Below the pieces are notes generated by a model. It saw only the letters and a program-made list of their open reading frames with translations, did not search any database and was not told the DNA's origin. The translations under genes and the position numbers were made by a program. Shown piece by piece: positions 35,936-45,400 of a stretch of DNA of 64,000 nucleotides (the stretch's first letter is position 1; each line of letters opens with the position of its first letter). The DNA is from Arcuatula senhousia (Eukaryota > Mollusca > Bivalvia > Mytilida > Mytilidae). The DNA is taken from contig OZ020309.1 in assembly GCA_963971305.1 (NCBI GenBank), positions 4,767,001 through 4,831,000 on the forward strand, in the 5' to 3' direction.

Positions 35936-36690
35936 CGAATTTACCTATTTTCCTATATGTTTTGTCATTGCATGTGAGAATTACTAATATCAATATACAG
36001 CATAACCAAAGTAACCGTTATTTATCCGATTTGGTATTTGTATTTTTACCAACCCAAAATAAATAAATAGTTTTGTTTGATAAAAACATACCTTTGCTCT
36101 GACATCAATAGGATAATTAATAAATTTGGATCTTTCAAATACTCAAAATGATAACAAGTGGTGGTAATGAACAAATCTGATTTTACGACTGCGCGGAACA
36201 TTACCATATTTCAATTATTCATAAGACCCAATTAATTATGTAGTTTTTTTTTTATTTAGAAAAAAATCGATTGTCTTCATAATTGGTCGCGTTAAAATTA
36301 ACATACGAATGGTAAGGAAGTAGATGTCAATAATCATCAAAACAACACAATACAAATAAATTATTAATAATAGTGAAGTTCAACGTTTTTGTTTGTCTCA
36401 CATATTTAAACTCTATTTTGTTGAGCTTAGATTTTAAATTTTCAGAGATTGACCTATTAACTTGAAAAGAGGCCTTGTTTATTTTATGGTCAGATTTTTC
36501 ACAGGCAACGCCACAGTTTGTTTTTCATACTAATAATCATTTTAAATGAAAGAAAGCATTCGTTAGAATATTTTTTTAACTTCATCAGACAATATGTTAT
36601 CACAAATCCTTTTCATTATATTTTCAGGGAAAATGAAAGCCCCCTTCCCCTTGGTCCGTTCATTATATGTATCTATGAAAAAAGGCCGTT
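35936..36690. other. No gene seen
   Basis: AT-rich sequence without a recognised repeat or frame. Confidence 0.4.
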
Positions 36691-36699
36691 ATAAAAAAA

Positions 36700-37372
36700 A
36701 AACTAAACCGAAATGATAGATCATGTCAAATGTGCACCATGAATGTCATTGAAAATGATATTCACTACTTTTTCCATTGTCCTAAATATAAAGAAATAAG
36801 AAAAGAACTTTTCAAAGATATTTCTATAAGGGACCGACCATTTAACTTGAAGGGGGAGGCCTTGGTTTTTTCCTAAAAAATATTCTGAAAATCATTTTTT
36901 ATGAAAAAAATATTTTGGCAGCTGAAGGTAAGAAAAAAAATATTCTGAAGAAGGATTTCTGCTATAAAAATAATGCTGATAATTAAAAAAAATATTCTGT
37001 CGTGCTGTCTTCGAAAAATAAATATTTTGTCCGCGCTTTGTGCGGAAAAAAATTTTCTGATCAAAATAAAAAACCAAGCCCCCCACCTTTCAAGTTAAAT
37101 GGTCGGTCCCTAATAAATGAAAATGAAACATATATAAAATTAATGTCCTCTCCAATTCATTTTCAGTATGTTGCACCATTTATAAAAATAGTCTTTAGTA
37201 CTGCGGAAGGTGGACTCTGCTGCTACTTAATTTGGATTTTATTTTTGATTATCTCTTGTATCTTTTATATCTGTTTATTGTTTGTTTATAATTGTAAGTG
37301 TCATTGTATTGCCATCAATTCTAGGGGTATAACTGTGCCCCTTTGGTGCCTCTGCTTAATAAAGATATCTAT
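36700..37372 (+). pseudogene. LINE 3' end split by a MITE
   Basis: Before the MITE, the frame at about 36720-36829 encodes CQMCTMNVIENDIHYFFHC, a CCHC-type motif typical of LINE ORF2 C-termini, then PKYKEIRKELF. After the MITE (37111 on) a frame with ETYIKLMSSPIHFQYVAPF continues the same domain to about 37210. The 3' tail ends CCCTTTGGTGCCTCTGCTTAATAAA. The element is truncated at its 5' end. Confidence 0.7.
36830..37110. mobile_element. 281-bp MITE with PIF/Harbinger-like TAA target duplication
   Basis: Perfect terminal inverted repeats begin GGGACCGACCATTTAACTTG and are flanked by TAA on both sides (36827-36829, 37111-37113). No coding capacity. Decayed relatives are at 46209-46417 and about 51680-51860. 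The 3-bp TAA duplication suggests the PIF/Harbinger superfamily. Confidence 0.8.
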
Positions 37373-37375
37373 ATA

Positions 37376-37712
37376 AATAGAAAGATGTACTTCCAATTCA
37401 AAATACTACAGACAAATTAGGGAACTCCGATGGATTGAAGATTTAGACACCACATCACCAAAGGGAGCAAACGTCAAAAAGAAAATGGGAATCCTTTGGA
37501 ATGAATACCAGTAGACATTATTTGGCAGCAAAAAGACAGTGACTTTTGATGTAACGTCGTCAACGTTCACTATGACGTCATCATTTGCCAACACTTAATA
37601 CACATGATTGAAAAGGAATCAGACAAGATGTAGCATTTACAAGAGGACATTCAACCCCAAGAAGAAGGCAAACGCCGAAACGTCGGGACATTTAGCCGAT
37701 CGTTAATAAATA
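37376..37712 (+). repeat. PLE terminal direct repeat, left
   Basis: About 336 bases nearly identical to 40922-41258; I count three differences by eye. It contains the tail of the PLE reading frame plus the 3'UTR, i.e. the end of a preceding unit, which is the usual PLE head-to-tail arrangement. Confidence 0.85.
37659..37690 (+). ncRNA. Hammerhead-like motif in PLE repeat (left copy)
   Basis: AAGAAGA, then a GGC-AAAC-GCC stem, then GAAACGTC, then GGG, which can pair with CCC upstream. This follows the order of a minimal type I hammerhead (CUGANGA, stem II, GAAA, UH). The first core box is degenerate and an extra A precedes stem II. Hammerheads are known in PLE repeats. Activity is doubtful. 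Confidence 0.4.
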
Positions 37713-37750
37713 TTTATACTTGTGTTCCCTCTGGAAACAACCATAGAAAT

Positions 37751-37966
37751 ATGTGTACCAGTGGCTCCTTTGGAAGAAGAAGAATGGACTCTAAATTGGG
37801 CAGCATAAAATGTGATAACTTTGACAATCTGAAAGACAAAGAGATTCGATATAACTCTCATGTTGACTTTCTTGAAAAGTGTATAAACAGAAAAACTATT
37901 TCTAAAGGATTCCGACTGAAATGGAGATTGAACTTGGAAGCTGACGCTAACTCTCCGAAAATGTGA
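37751..37966 (+). pseudogene. N-terminal segment of the OTU-PLE ORF
   Basis: A 71-codon frame with FGRRRMDSKLGSIKC early and GFRLKWRLNLEADAN near its end. It stops at TGA (37964-37966), and the main frame resumes in another phase at 37968. The basic GFRLKW segment reads naturally into the next frame's VKEDASLRL, so I read it as the true N-terminus separated by a small frameshift. No known domain. Confidence 0.55.
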
Positions 37967-37967
37967 G

Positions 37968-40079
37968 ATGGTGAAAGAAGATGCATCCTTACGATTGATG
38001 ACAATAACATTAGAGGCATATAAAGAGAAATTACAAAATATAAGGCAAAGTTTATTGTGTTGGGAAGACAAGAACACTGAACAACCAAGCAAGGTAGGAT
38101 CTTACCATAGACATAGTTCTGATATATATTCGATCAACAAGAAAAAGAATAAGAAACTTCAATGGCTTACTCGACAAAACACATGTACAGTAATTGATGA
38201 TGGTAATGGAAATTCATTCAAAACTATTGGTATAAAGAAAGATGGTAACTGCTTTTATAGATGCTTATCGAAAGAATTATTCAATACAGAGGCACATCAT
38301 TATAAAGTGAGAAAGACCATAATATCACACATGTCATCAAATCCAGATTATTATAAACAATTTGTGGATGGTAACTTTGATGAACATTTAAAAGAGCAAA
38401 ATGAAACTAATGGCAAAACTTCATCATGGGGTACCGAGGCGGAAATCTTTGCTGCAGCCGATGCATATCAACAAACTATTAAGGTGCACAAAATAGACAA
38501 TTCAGATAAATCGGTACTGACATTTGAACCAAGTGGCCGATCGCCTATTTCAACTGTACATATACTACTCAAGAATAACCATTTTAGTTTATTGAAATCT
38601 ACAATACCTAGAAATAAAACGAAAAATGATAACTCTGGCATCATATTAGATTCTCGTGCAATTTCAAATAATTGCAACATTGATTTTGACTGGTTCGACA
38701 TGACCAATGTGACAAATGGAACACCAAAGAAAGAAAATTGGGGTGAAAACAAACAAAAGAATACAAAGGAAGAAAACAGACAGACAAGTCAAATACAAGT
38801 TGAAACTAGAACAACACATGAGCCTGCTCCATCAGAAGAGATAATAACAAACTTGTCTTCTAAAACGTTAACACCGGAACAAATATCAGTTTTACAGAAG
38901 GGGTTTACTTTCATCCCAACAAGAAACAAAACAGATATAACACAACTACTCAGTGATTTAGCAGAATGGGAAAGGCGGATGAGGTTGACTGAATATTTTT
39001 TTGAAAAGAATAAAACAAAAGATGACGAGGAAGAAAACATGGAAGAAAAAGAATGGCTTAAAAAGAAGAGTACATTCACCCCTCTACCAGGACGTGACAA
39101 GTGGCTAGACATGTACATTGACGTAGTGAAAGAGGATATACTCCACAGTATTAAGTCAAAAGTAGATATGAACATTTCACCAGCCGAAAACAAAGCGTTA
39201 AAAGAATTAATATTTGATGATGAAATAGTCATAAGACCAGCTGACAAAGGTTCAGGAATAGTAGTTGTGGACAGTAAGGACTATATGTCAAAATTAGAAA
39301 GTGAGGTTACAAATAATAGTTCCTACAAACAAATGGAAACAGAAAGCGGAGGGACAGATATAGCTCTTAAGAATGTTAAGAAAGTTGTGAACAGAATGTG
39401 TAGAAACGGCCAAATATGCAAGGACCTCAAGAAGTATCTAATTCCGAAGTATTCACATCCAGGAAGGCTCAAAGGTAACCCGAAGCTACACAAACAAAAC
39501 AAACCGTACCGAACGATAGTAAGCGGTATAGGGACACCAACAGAAAAAATGGCCGGACTAATGGAAAAAGAACTAGAGGAATTTGTCACAAATACACCAA
39601 GTTATCTTCAAGATACAACTGACTTTTTGAACAAACTGAACACTGTTAAGACACCACTTCCAGAAAACACAATTTTGTTTTGTTTTGATATTGTGAAGCT
39701 ATATCCATCCGTCCCAATAAAAGAAGGTTTAGAAGCCTGCAAAGAAGCACTAAACTCAAGAGCAAGTCCCGAAATGAACACACACACTGCTTTGGAGTTA
39801 ATTGAAACTGTCCTAAAGAACAACGTTTTCCAACTTCGAAGCAAAAAGTTCCTACAAACAGACGGAATAGCAATAGGTTCAAAACTAGGAAAAAACTTTG
39901 CTTGTACATATATGAGAAAATGGGATGAACAGCTAATGGAACATACTTACAAACCTAATTTTTATAAACGCTTCATTGATGACGGCTTTGGCATCTGGAC
40001 GCACGGCTTAGAAGAACTGAAGGAATTTGAATTATTTGCAAATAAAATACATCCGAACATACAAGTAGAACTTAGATGA
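37968..40079 (+). CDS. PLE polyprotein part 1: OTU-like protease + reverse transcriptase
   Basis: Residues about 85-210 form an OTU-type cysteine protease/deubiquitinase-like domain: catalytic Asp92 and Cys95 in KKDGNCFYRCLS, the WGTEAEIFAAAD segment (154-165) and His205 in NNHFSLL. An acidic linker (350-365) follows. RT spans about 420-703: RPADKGSG (423-430), NPKLHK (504-509), FDIVKLYPS with catalytic Asp574, IAIGSKLG (634-641) and RFIDDGFG (668-675) with the paired catalytic aspartates. It ends at an in-frame TGA (40077-40079), after which the same frame continues. OTU domains cleave ubiquitin; in a retroelement the role is unknown. Clearly mobile-element coding, not a host gene. Confidence 0.85.
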   Translation: MVKEDASLRLMTITLEAYKEKLQNIRQSLLCWEDKNTEQPSKVGSYHRHSSDIYSINKKKNKKLQWLTRQNTCTVIDDGNGNSFKTIGIKKDGNCFYRCLSKELFNTEAHHYKVRKTIISHMSSNPDYYKQFVDGNFDEHLKEQNETNGKTSSWGTEAEIFAAADAYQQTIKVHKIDNSDKSVLTFEPSGRSPISTVHILLKNNHFSLLKSTIPRNKTKNDNSGIILDSRAISNNCNIDFDWFDMTNVTNGTPKKENWGENKQKNTKEENRQTSQIQVETRTTHEPAPSEEIITNLSSKTLTPEQISVLQKGFTFIPTRNKTDITQLLSDLAEWERRMRLTEYFFEKNKTKDDEEENMEEKEWLKKKSTFTPLPGRDKWLDMYIDVVKEDILHSIKSKVDMNISPAENKALKELIFDDEIVIRPADKGSGIVVVDSKDYMSKLESEVTNNSSYKQMETESGGTDIALKNVKKVVNRMCRNGQICKDLKKYLIPKYSHPGRLKGNPKLHKQNKPYRTIVSGIGTPTEKMAGLMEKELEEFVTNTPSYLQDTTDFLNKLNTVKTPLPENTILFCFDIVKLYPSVPIKEGLEACKEALNSRASPEMNTHTALELIETVLKNNVFQLRSKKFLQTDGIAIGSKLGKNFACTYMRKWDEQLMEHTYKPNFYKRFIDDGFGIWTHGLEELKEFELFANKIHPNIQVELR

Positions 40080-40082
40080 AAC

Positions 40083-41054
40083 GTGAAGCAAATAGAATTT
40101 TTGGACACAATGATCATACTTGAAAACGGACACTTAAAAACAGACTTATATGTGAAACCTACTGATAAACATTTATATGTAAATGTAAAATCAAGCCATC
40201 CAAACAGCACAAAAAGAGCTATACCATACGGTCTTGGAATTAGATTAAAAAGAATATGCAGTAATGAACAAGACTACCAACGACACAGAGGGGAACTTAA
40301 ACAGCAATTAAGGAAAAGAGGATACAGTTCGAAACAAATAGAAACCCAGTTGAAAAAAGTTGATAAACTGGATCGTAATGAACTATTGAAATACAAGAAC
40401 AGAAAGACAAAGAAAGACCGAGTACCCATGGTATTGACTTACAGTAAACACCTCCCAGACGTCCACCAAATTGTAAAGAAGCATATGAGCATTTTACATA
40501 AGTCAGAAGACATGAAAGAAATTTTCAACAATCCGCCGTTAATCGCGTTCAAGAGGGATCAAAATTTAGGGGACATTTTAGTACATGGGAAACTGAACCG
40601 AATAGAAAGAAAGGAATTGTTAACCAACCCGGTAAAATGCCACTGTGAAGTATGCCTGAAATTTTCAAAGAAGCAGGAATTAAAAATTAATGATCAACTA
40701 ACTATACCAATTAAAAGTTATTTTGGATGCGAAACCAGGAACGTGATTTATGGAATTTACTGCAAAGTATGCGATAGGATTATTTATGTTGGTGAAACAG
40801 AGAGATCAGCACAGGAACGCCTAAAAGAACATTTAGATGATATCAGGTTGAAGAGAAGGAAAAGTGTTGCTGATCACTTCAATGACAATGGACATGGAAG
40901 CGACACTGTAGAATTTATATTAATAGAAAGATGTACTTCCAATTCAAAATACTACAGACAAATTAGGGAACTCCGATGGATTGAAGATTTAGACACCACA
41001 TCACCAAGGGGAGCAAACGTCAAAAAGAAAATGGGAATCCTTTGGAATGAATAA
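40083..41054 (+). CDS. PLE polyprotein part 2: RT tail + GIY-YIG endonuclease
   Basis: In the same phase as part 1, separated by one TGA and one sense codon, and starting on GTG, so there is no start of its own. It carries the RT thumb (FLDTMIILENGHLKTDLYVKPTD), a helical linker, the PPLIAFKRDQNLGDIL segment typical before PLE nucleases, a CxCxxC zinc-knuckle-like motif (187-191) and GIY-YIG: GIYC (224-227), YVGE (235-238), H250, H265 and E278. The enzyme nicks target DNA to prime reverse transcription. Without readthrough of the TGA the nuclease is not made. Confidence 0.85.
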   Translation: MKQIEFLDTMIILENGHLKTDLYVKPTDKHLYVNVKSSHPNSTKRAIPYGLGIRLKRICSNEQDYQRHRGELKQQLRKRGYSSKQIETQLKKVDKLDRNELLKYKNRKTKKDRVPMVLTYSKHLPDVHQIVKKHMSILHKSEDMKEIFNNPPLIAFKRDQNLGDILVHGKLNRIERKELLTNPVKCHCEVCLKFSKKQELKINDQLTIPIKSYFGCETRNVIYGIYCKVCDRIIYVGETERSAQERLKEHLDDIRLKRRKSVADHFNDNGHGSDTVEFILIERCTSNSKYYRQIRELRWIEDLDTTSPRGANVKKKMGILWNE

Positions 41055-41258
41055 CAGTAGACATTATTTGGCAGCAAAAAGACAGTGACTTTTGATGTAA
41101 CGTCGTCAACGTTCACTATGACGTCATCATTTGCCAACACTTAATACACATGATTGAAAAGGAATCAGACAAGATGTAGCATTTACAAGAGGACATTCAA
41201 CCCCCAGAAGAAGGCAAACGCCGAAACGTCGGGACATTTAGCCGATCGTTAATAAATA
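40922..41258 (+). repeat. PLE terminal direct repeat, right
   Basis: Partner of 37376-37712. It includes the last ~45 codons of the nuclease frame and the 3'UTR down to CGATCGTTAATAAAT. Confidence 0.85.
41204..41235 (+). ncRNA. Hammerhead-like motif in PLE repeat (right copy)
   Basis: CAGAAGA, GGC-AAAC-GCC stem, GAAACGTC, GGG with upstream CCCC. One base closer to CUGANGA than the left copy (only the second position differs), but the extra A before stem II remains. Confidence 0.45.
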
Positions 41259-41359
41259 AATATATATAAATAAAGTTTACATTTTGCAAGATGAGTTTTC
41301 TCTGAAACCATGGTTATTGGCTGATAAATGGTGAGTCCTTTTTGAAAAATAATTCAATC

Positions 41360-41470
41360 AAAAGTATGGTGCTGTCCAGTTGTTGTTGTCACCCAGGACA
41401 TTGTTTCCACAATTTTGTGCAGATAGACAAACATGGTGTTTCTATCTCTCAGATGAGTATTTATGCTTTC
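41360..41470 (+). mobile_element. Decayed PLE C-terminal fragment
   Basis: A short stretch with GTTGTTGTCACCCAGGACATTG and GACAAACATGGTGTTTCTATC resembles the final codons (DKYGISIS region) of the GIY-YIG-first PLE. Confidence 0.4.
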
Positions 41471-41559
41471 TATGCATTTTATTTAACAACTATGTTACAT
41501 TGCAATTTACAAATAGTGTAAAGAAAGTAATATATATGCATCAACGCAAGATGGCGAGC

Positions 41560-41835
41560 TGTTGAAGACTGCTGGCGGTTTTCCACTTTGATTGTTTTAA
41601 ATTGCCGTTTATTCATGCTTCTTGTGTCAGGTACACTTATTCCACGTCTTTTATCGTCTATTATTTAGTACAAATTTCACGAAGAAACACAAAACACAAA
41701 ATCAACCGAACGAAAATCAACAACGCGAACTCAAGTCGTAACATGAGTGAACTCAGTTGATCCGGAAGAGTCAGCGGTTCCTGCCTGCTATAGCACACCC
41801 GTCATGTTGCTAATTTCCAATTCAATTTTAAATAT
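41560..41835. mobile_element. Tail repeat and PLE 3'-UTR piece
   Basis: 41560-41670 (+) is the dispersed tail repeat. 41690-41835 (-) is part of the GIY-YIG-first UTR (AACGCGAACTCAAGTCG ... AGCACACCCGTCATG). Confidence 0.5.
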
Positions 41836-42456
41836 CTGTTTCACGACTGAAAAACGGATGATTTTTTCAGTGTAGACGACCCAGGTGCGTCGAAAAGGGC
41901 GTTAAAATCTGACGCACACAAGCATACATGAAAAACTTTTATGATGTCAATTTTATTTTGTCATAGTTACATACTTGTGGTTTTGATAAACTTGTACATG
42001 TATAACTTATATTAATATTAGATCAAAAGATTGCAGTCATATAATTATTTGTGCAAAAACAAGAAACCACAGCTTATATGAGTATTACTTTATTTATCTA
42101 TTTCACCTTCTGTAAATGAGGTTTATCTAAAATATATATAAATATACATTTTAAAAGTATTTAATGAATAAGAAGATAAAATAAAAAGTTTTCGAAAACC
42201 TGTTCAACTCAATATAAAATATATAATTCATAACATGAATTGGGTTTGGGCTTTAATCATATGAAGTTTATTTTTAATACAGGACCAATTGAAAAACAGC
42301 GAGCAGCGATTGATGGTCACATTGAAGGCTGTTGGCTATTTTCAATTGTGTTTTTTTTATTGTCGTTTATGTTGTAGGTTGATCGGGTACACTTATTCAA
42401 CCTCTCATAATCATCTATGTATTAAGGATGCACTAAATTTCATGTAAAAAAAATGA
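41836..42456. other. No gene seen
   Basis: AT-rich, with another copy of the tail repeat at about 42280-42400. Confidence 0.4.
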
Positions 42457-45400
42457 AAGAAGCAGAGGTACCAATGGGGTATCCGAATGTCAAAAGTCCG
42501 AAAGGGCAGAGACTAAACCAGTAAACACGAACAAGAACGGGACAAAAACAGACAACACGTAAAACGTGGAAACACAAAACAACTGAATATCAATCAACAA
42601 CGCGAACTCCAGTCGAAACAAGAGTGAACTCAGGTGCCCTGGAAGAGTAAGCAGTTCCTGCTTGCTATAGCACACCCGTCGCGTTGCCAATAGTCCATTC
42701 AGAGTGTCAAATCCGGTAAAGGAAGACAAAACAACACCCTATGACAAACAAACATCTGCACTCATCTGAGAGATCGAAATCCCATATTTGTCTATAAGTG
42801 CATGATGTCTTCCGTAAAATTTCTTGAGTGAAGACAGCAACCGAGGAGCAACATAACCCTGTGTGAGCAATTTTTGCGTCAGACGTGTCGCTCTGCTAAG
42901 GAAATCGATGTAAGTCCCGCACGCTCTGGAGTAACGAATCAATTGAGATACGTAAACTCCATAAGCTGGAGCTGACGGAATATTGCTACACAAGAATGGG
43001 AAGTTGACGATTGGAAAGTTGAAGTCATCACGTTTGTCATAGAGCCTTGTTGAAAGTCTTCCTTGAGAGTCAATTTTGAGATGTAGATCTAAATATGAAG
43101 CAGACTTCCTAGAATCCGTTGTGTCCTTTATCTCAAGCTCCTGTGGATATATGAGATGGAGAAAGTCACCAAATCGAGAATTGTTTAGTGAAAGGACATC
43201 ATCAATATAACGGAACGTGAGGTTGAAAGAGAGAGCTAGTCTACGGTCTTTTTTGTCTAGAAGAGATTGCAAGAAGTCTGCTTCATATGAATGAAGAAAC
43301 AAATCAGCAAGCAAAGGTGCACAATTAGTGCCCATTGGAATCCCTATTGTTTGCTGAAAAACACGTCCACCAAACTGAACAAATATGTTGTCAATAAGAA
43401 AGTTGAGCATGTCGATTATTTGGTCTTCTGTAAATTTGTTCTTTTTCTTGGACTCATTGATGACAAAGTAAGTCTTGGTATAATCGACTACAAGAAATTT
43501 GTACCTGCGTTTTCCATTCTTTTTGAAAAAGCTGCGTTTAATCAGCTGTGCCAATCGCGATTTCAGTTGTTCATGTGGAATAGAAGTGTAAAGTGTGGAG
43601 AAATCGAATGTTTTGATGCTGTTACAAGATGAAACTGATTTAGAGTTAAGAATCTCCATCAGTTCTTTCGAATTCTTCAGAATCCACATTTGATTGACAC
43701 CATTTCTAGAATAACAACAATCGTAATATTTCTGGAGGCCGGATTTTACTGCCGTAAGTATTGAAGTCAACAAAACTGAAAGAGGTTTAGTTGTACATTT
43801 GGATGACCCTGCAATGAAGCGCTGTTTGTATGGATTTTTATGTAATTTGGGAATCCAATACAGGGATGGAATGTCATCATTACTGCCACCAACAGAAAGG
43901 CCGAAGGAGGAAATGACAGATTTGTGATTGTCAATGATTTCCTCCTTAGACAGTGTTGTAGCCGTGTATGTGGTGCTGTTGCTGGTACAACCAACCCCCA
44001 ATTCAGCTGTCAAACAGTCTATATAGTGTTTTTTGCACACAAAAATGATGTTATTTGGTGCTTTGTCTGCAGGTACAACAACAAATTTGTCATGTAAGGT
44101 GGACAATGTTTTGGCAACATCAGCGTTGCTGAAAATGGATGTTGCCTTAGTGCTCATTGAGCCCTTCAAAGAATTGATTCTTTTCAAAACCAATGACCTC
44201 ACAGCTTTTACCCATTCTGACAAAACGTCACATTCTTTCTCCTGTTCTTTTTTGGCCCATTTTCTGGCATAGTCCTCAACTGAATCCATAATTGTTTTGA
44301 AATTATAGCTCCAGTTGATTCGTCTTGGCTCACGATATTTAGGTCCTTTAGCCAAAACATCGCGAAGTAAGTCATTTTCCACGATGTTGAGGTCACCAGT
44401 GATAACGTGGCTAGAGGGACCATATTTGAATGGGGACTTTTCACAGGTACAGTCTGGAGGTTTTGCTTTGAGGTCATTGATTTGGAAATCCCGCAACACT
44501 TGTTTATAGTTGAAAACCTTAGGTGCAATGGTGGAAGTGTAGGAATAAGAGATAATGGGAATGCTTTTATCTTTGAAGTAAGGAGGAATGTGTTCCGTAA
44601 CAGATTTGTGGTGTAAAATATTTCCTAAATTAATAGCATCTAACCCCTTGTTTAAAAATGGAAGTGAAAGAAAGGAACGATTGTCTTTACTGTTTTCGTG
44701 TGGAACTCCAACAGGTTTGAATAAGCGGTTGTAACCGATATCAAGAACGATAGCAGTGAGTCTATAAATGTTAGACTGAGGGTCAGTGACCGGATTTTCT
44801 AGACATTCCTTGTACAAAGTATTGAGTTTAGAAAGGGGAATAGAATACAGTTTAGTTCGAATGTGATGAATCCCTAGTGGTTTTTGGACAAACGGAAGCA
44901 ATCCACTAATTGATACATCGCAAAGCTTTGGTGCGTTGTATTTTCGATGTCCATGACTGCGTTTCCGTCTCTCCGTTTTTTCAAAAAGATTCATCACATT
45001 AACATCACTGCATCTCGGGCTAGATAAATTTCCTACACTTCCAATGTTGTCGTTACAGCCATAAGGTAGTGCGGTTCCCAGTCGTCGAATCCAGAATTCT
45101 TCTCTCTCTTTACGGAAAGGTGTACTCAAAGTGGGATTATTTGTAGGATGGTAAATTTTTTCCAAAATTCGGACTTTTAAAGACAAAATGGAATGATCAG
45201 GTTGGTTAAAATGCTGGTAAACGAAAGGAAAACTGTCGTTGTTGATTCCAGATCTGTGGCCACACATACGAGCATTAAGTCTTCCTTTCATCTCACCAAC
45301 ATAGATCAGTCCACAAAGGCTACATTCTAGTCCATAAATAAGATTTGATGATGTACAATTTAAATCATCCCAACTGTAGATGTTATATGACCGATTCGTT

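Larger units (their letters stand above)
37376..41260 (+). mobile_element. Penelope-like element with OTU, RT and GIY-YIG
   Basis: A near-complete element: left direct repeat, a reading frame of about 1,100 codons, right direct repeat. Domain order OTU-like protease, reverse transcriptase, GIY-YIG nuclease; the last two in this order define canonical PLEs. Near-identical terminal repeats suggest a recent insertion, yet the frame is broken near 37966 and at 40077. It lies directly after a LINE 3' tail. Confidence 0.85.

Noticed and set aside
38468..39247. Minus-strand frames of 94 and 152 codons
   Set aside because: They lie antisense to the OTU-RT reading frame and are shadows of its codon composition.
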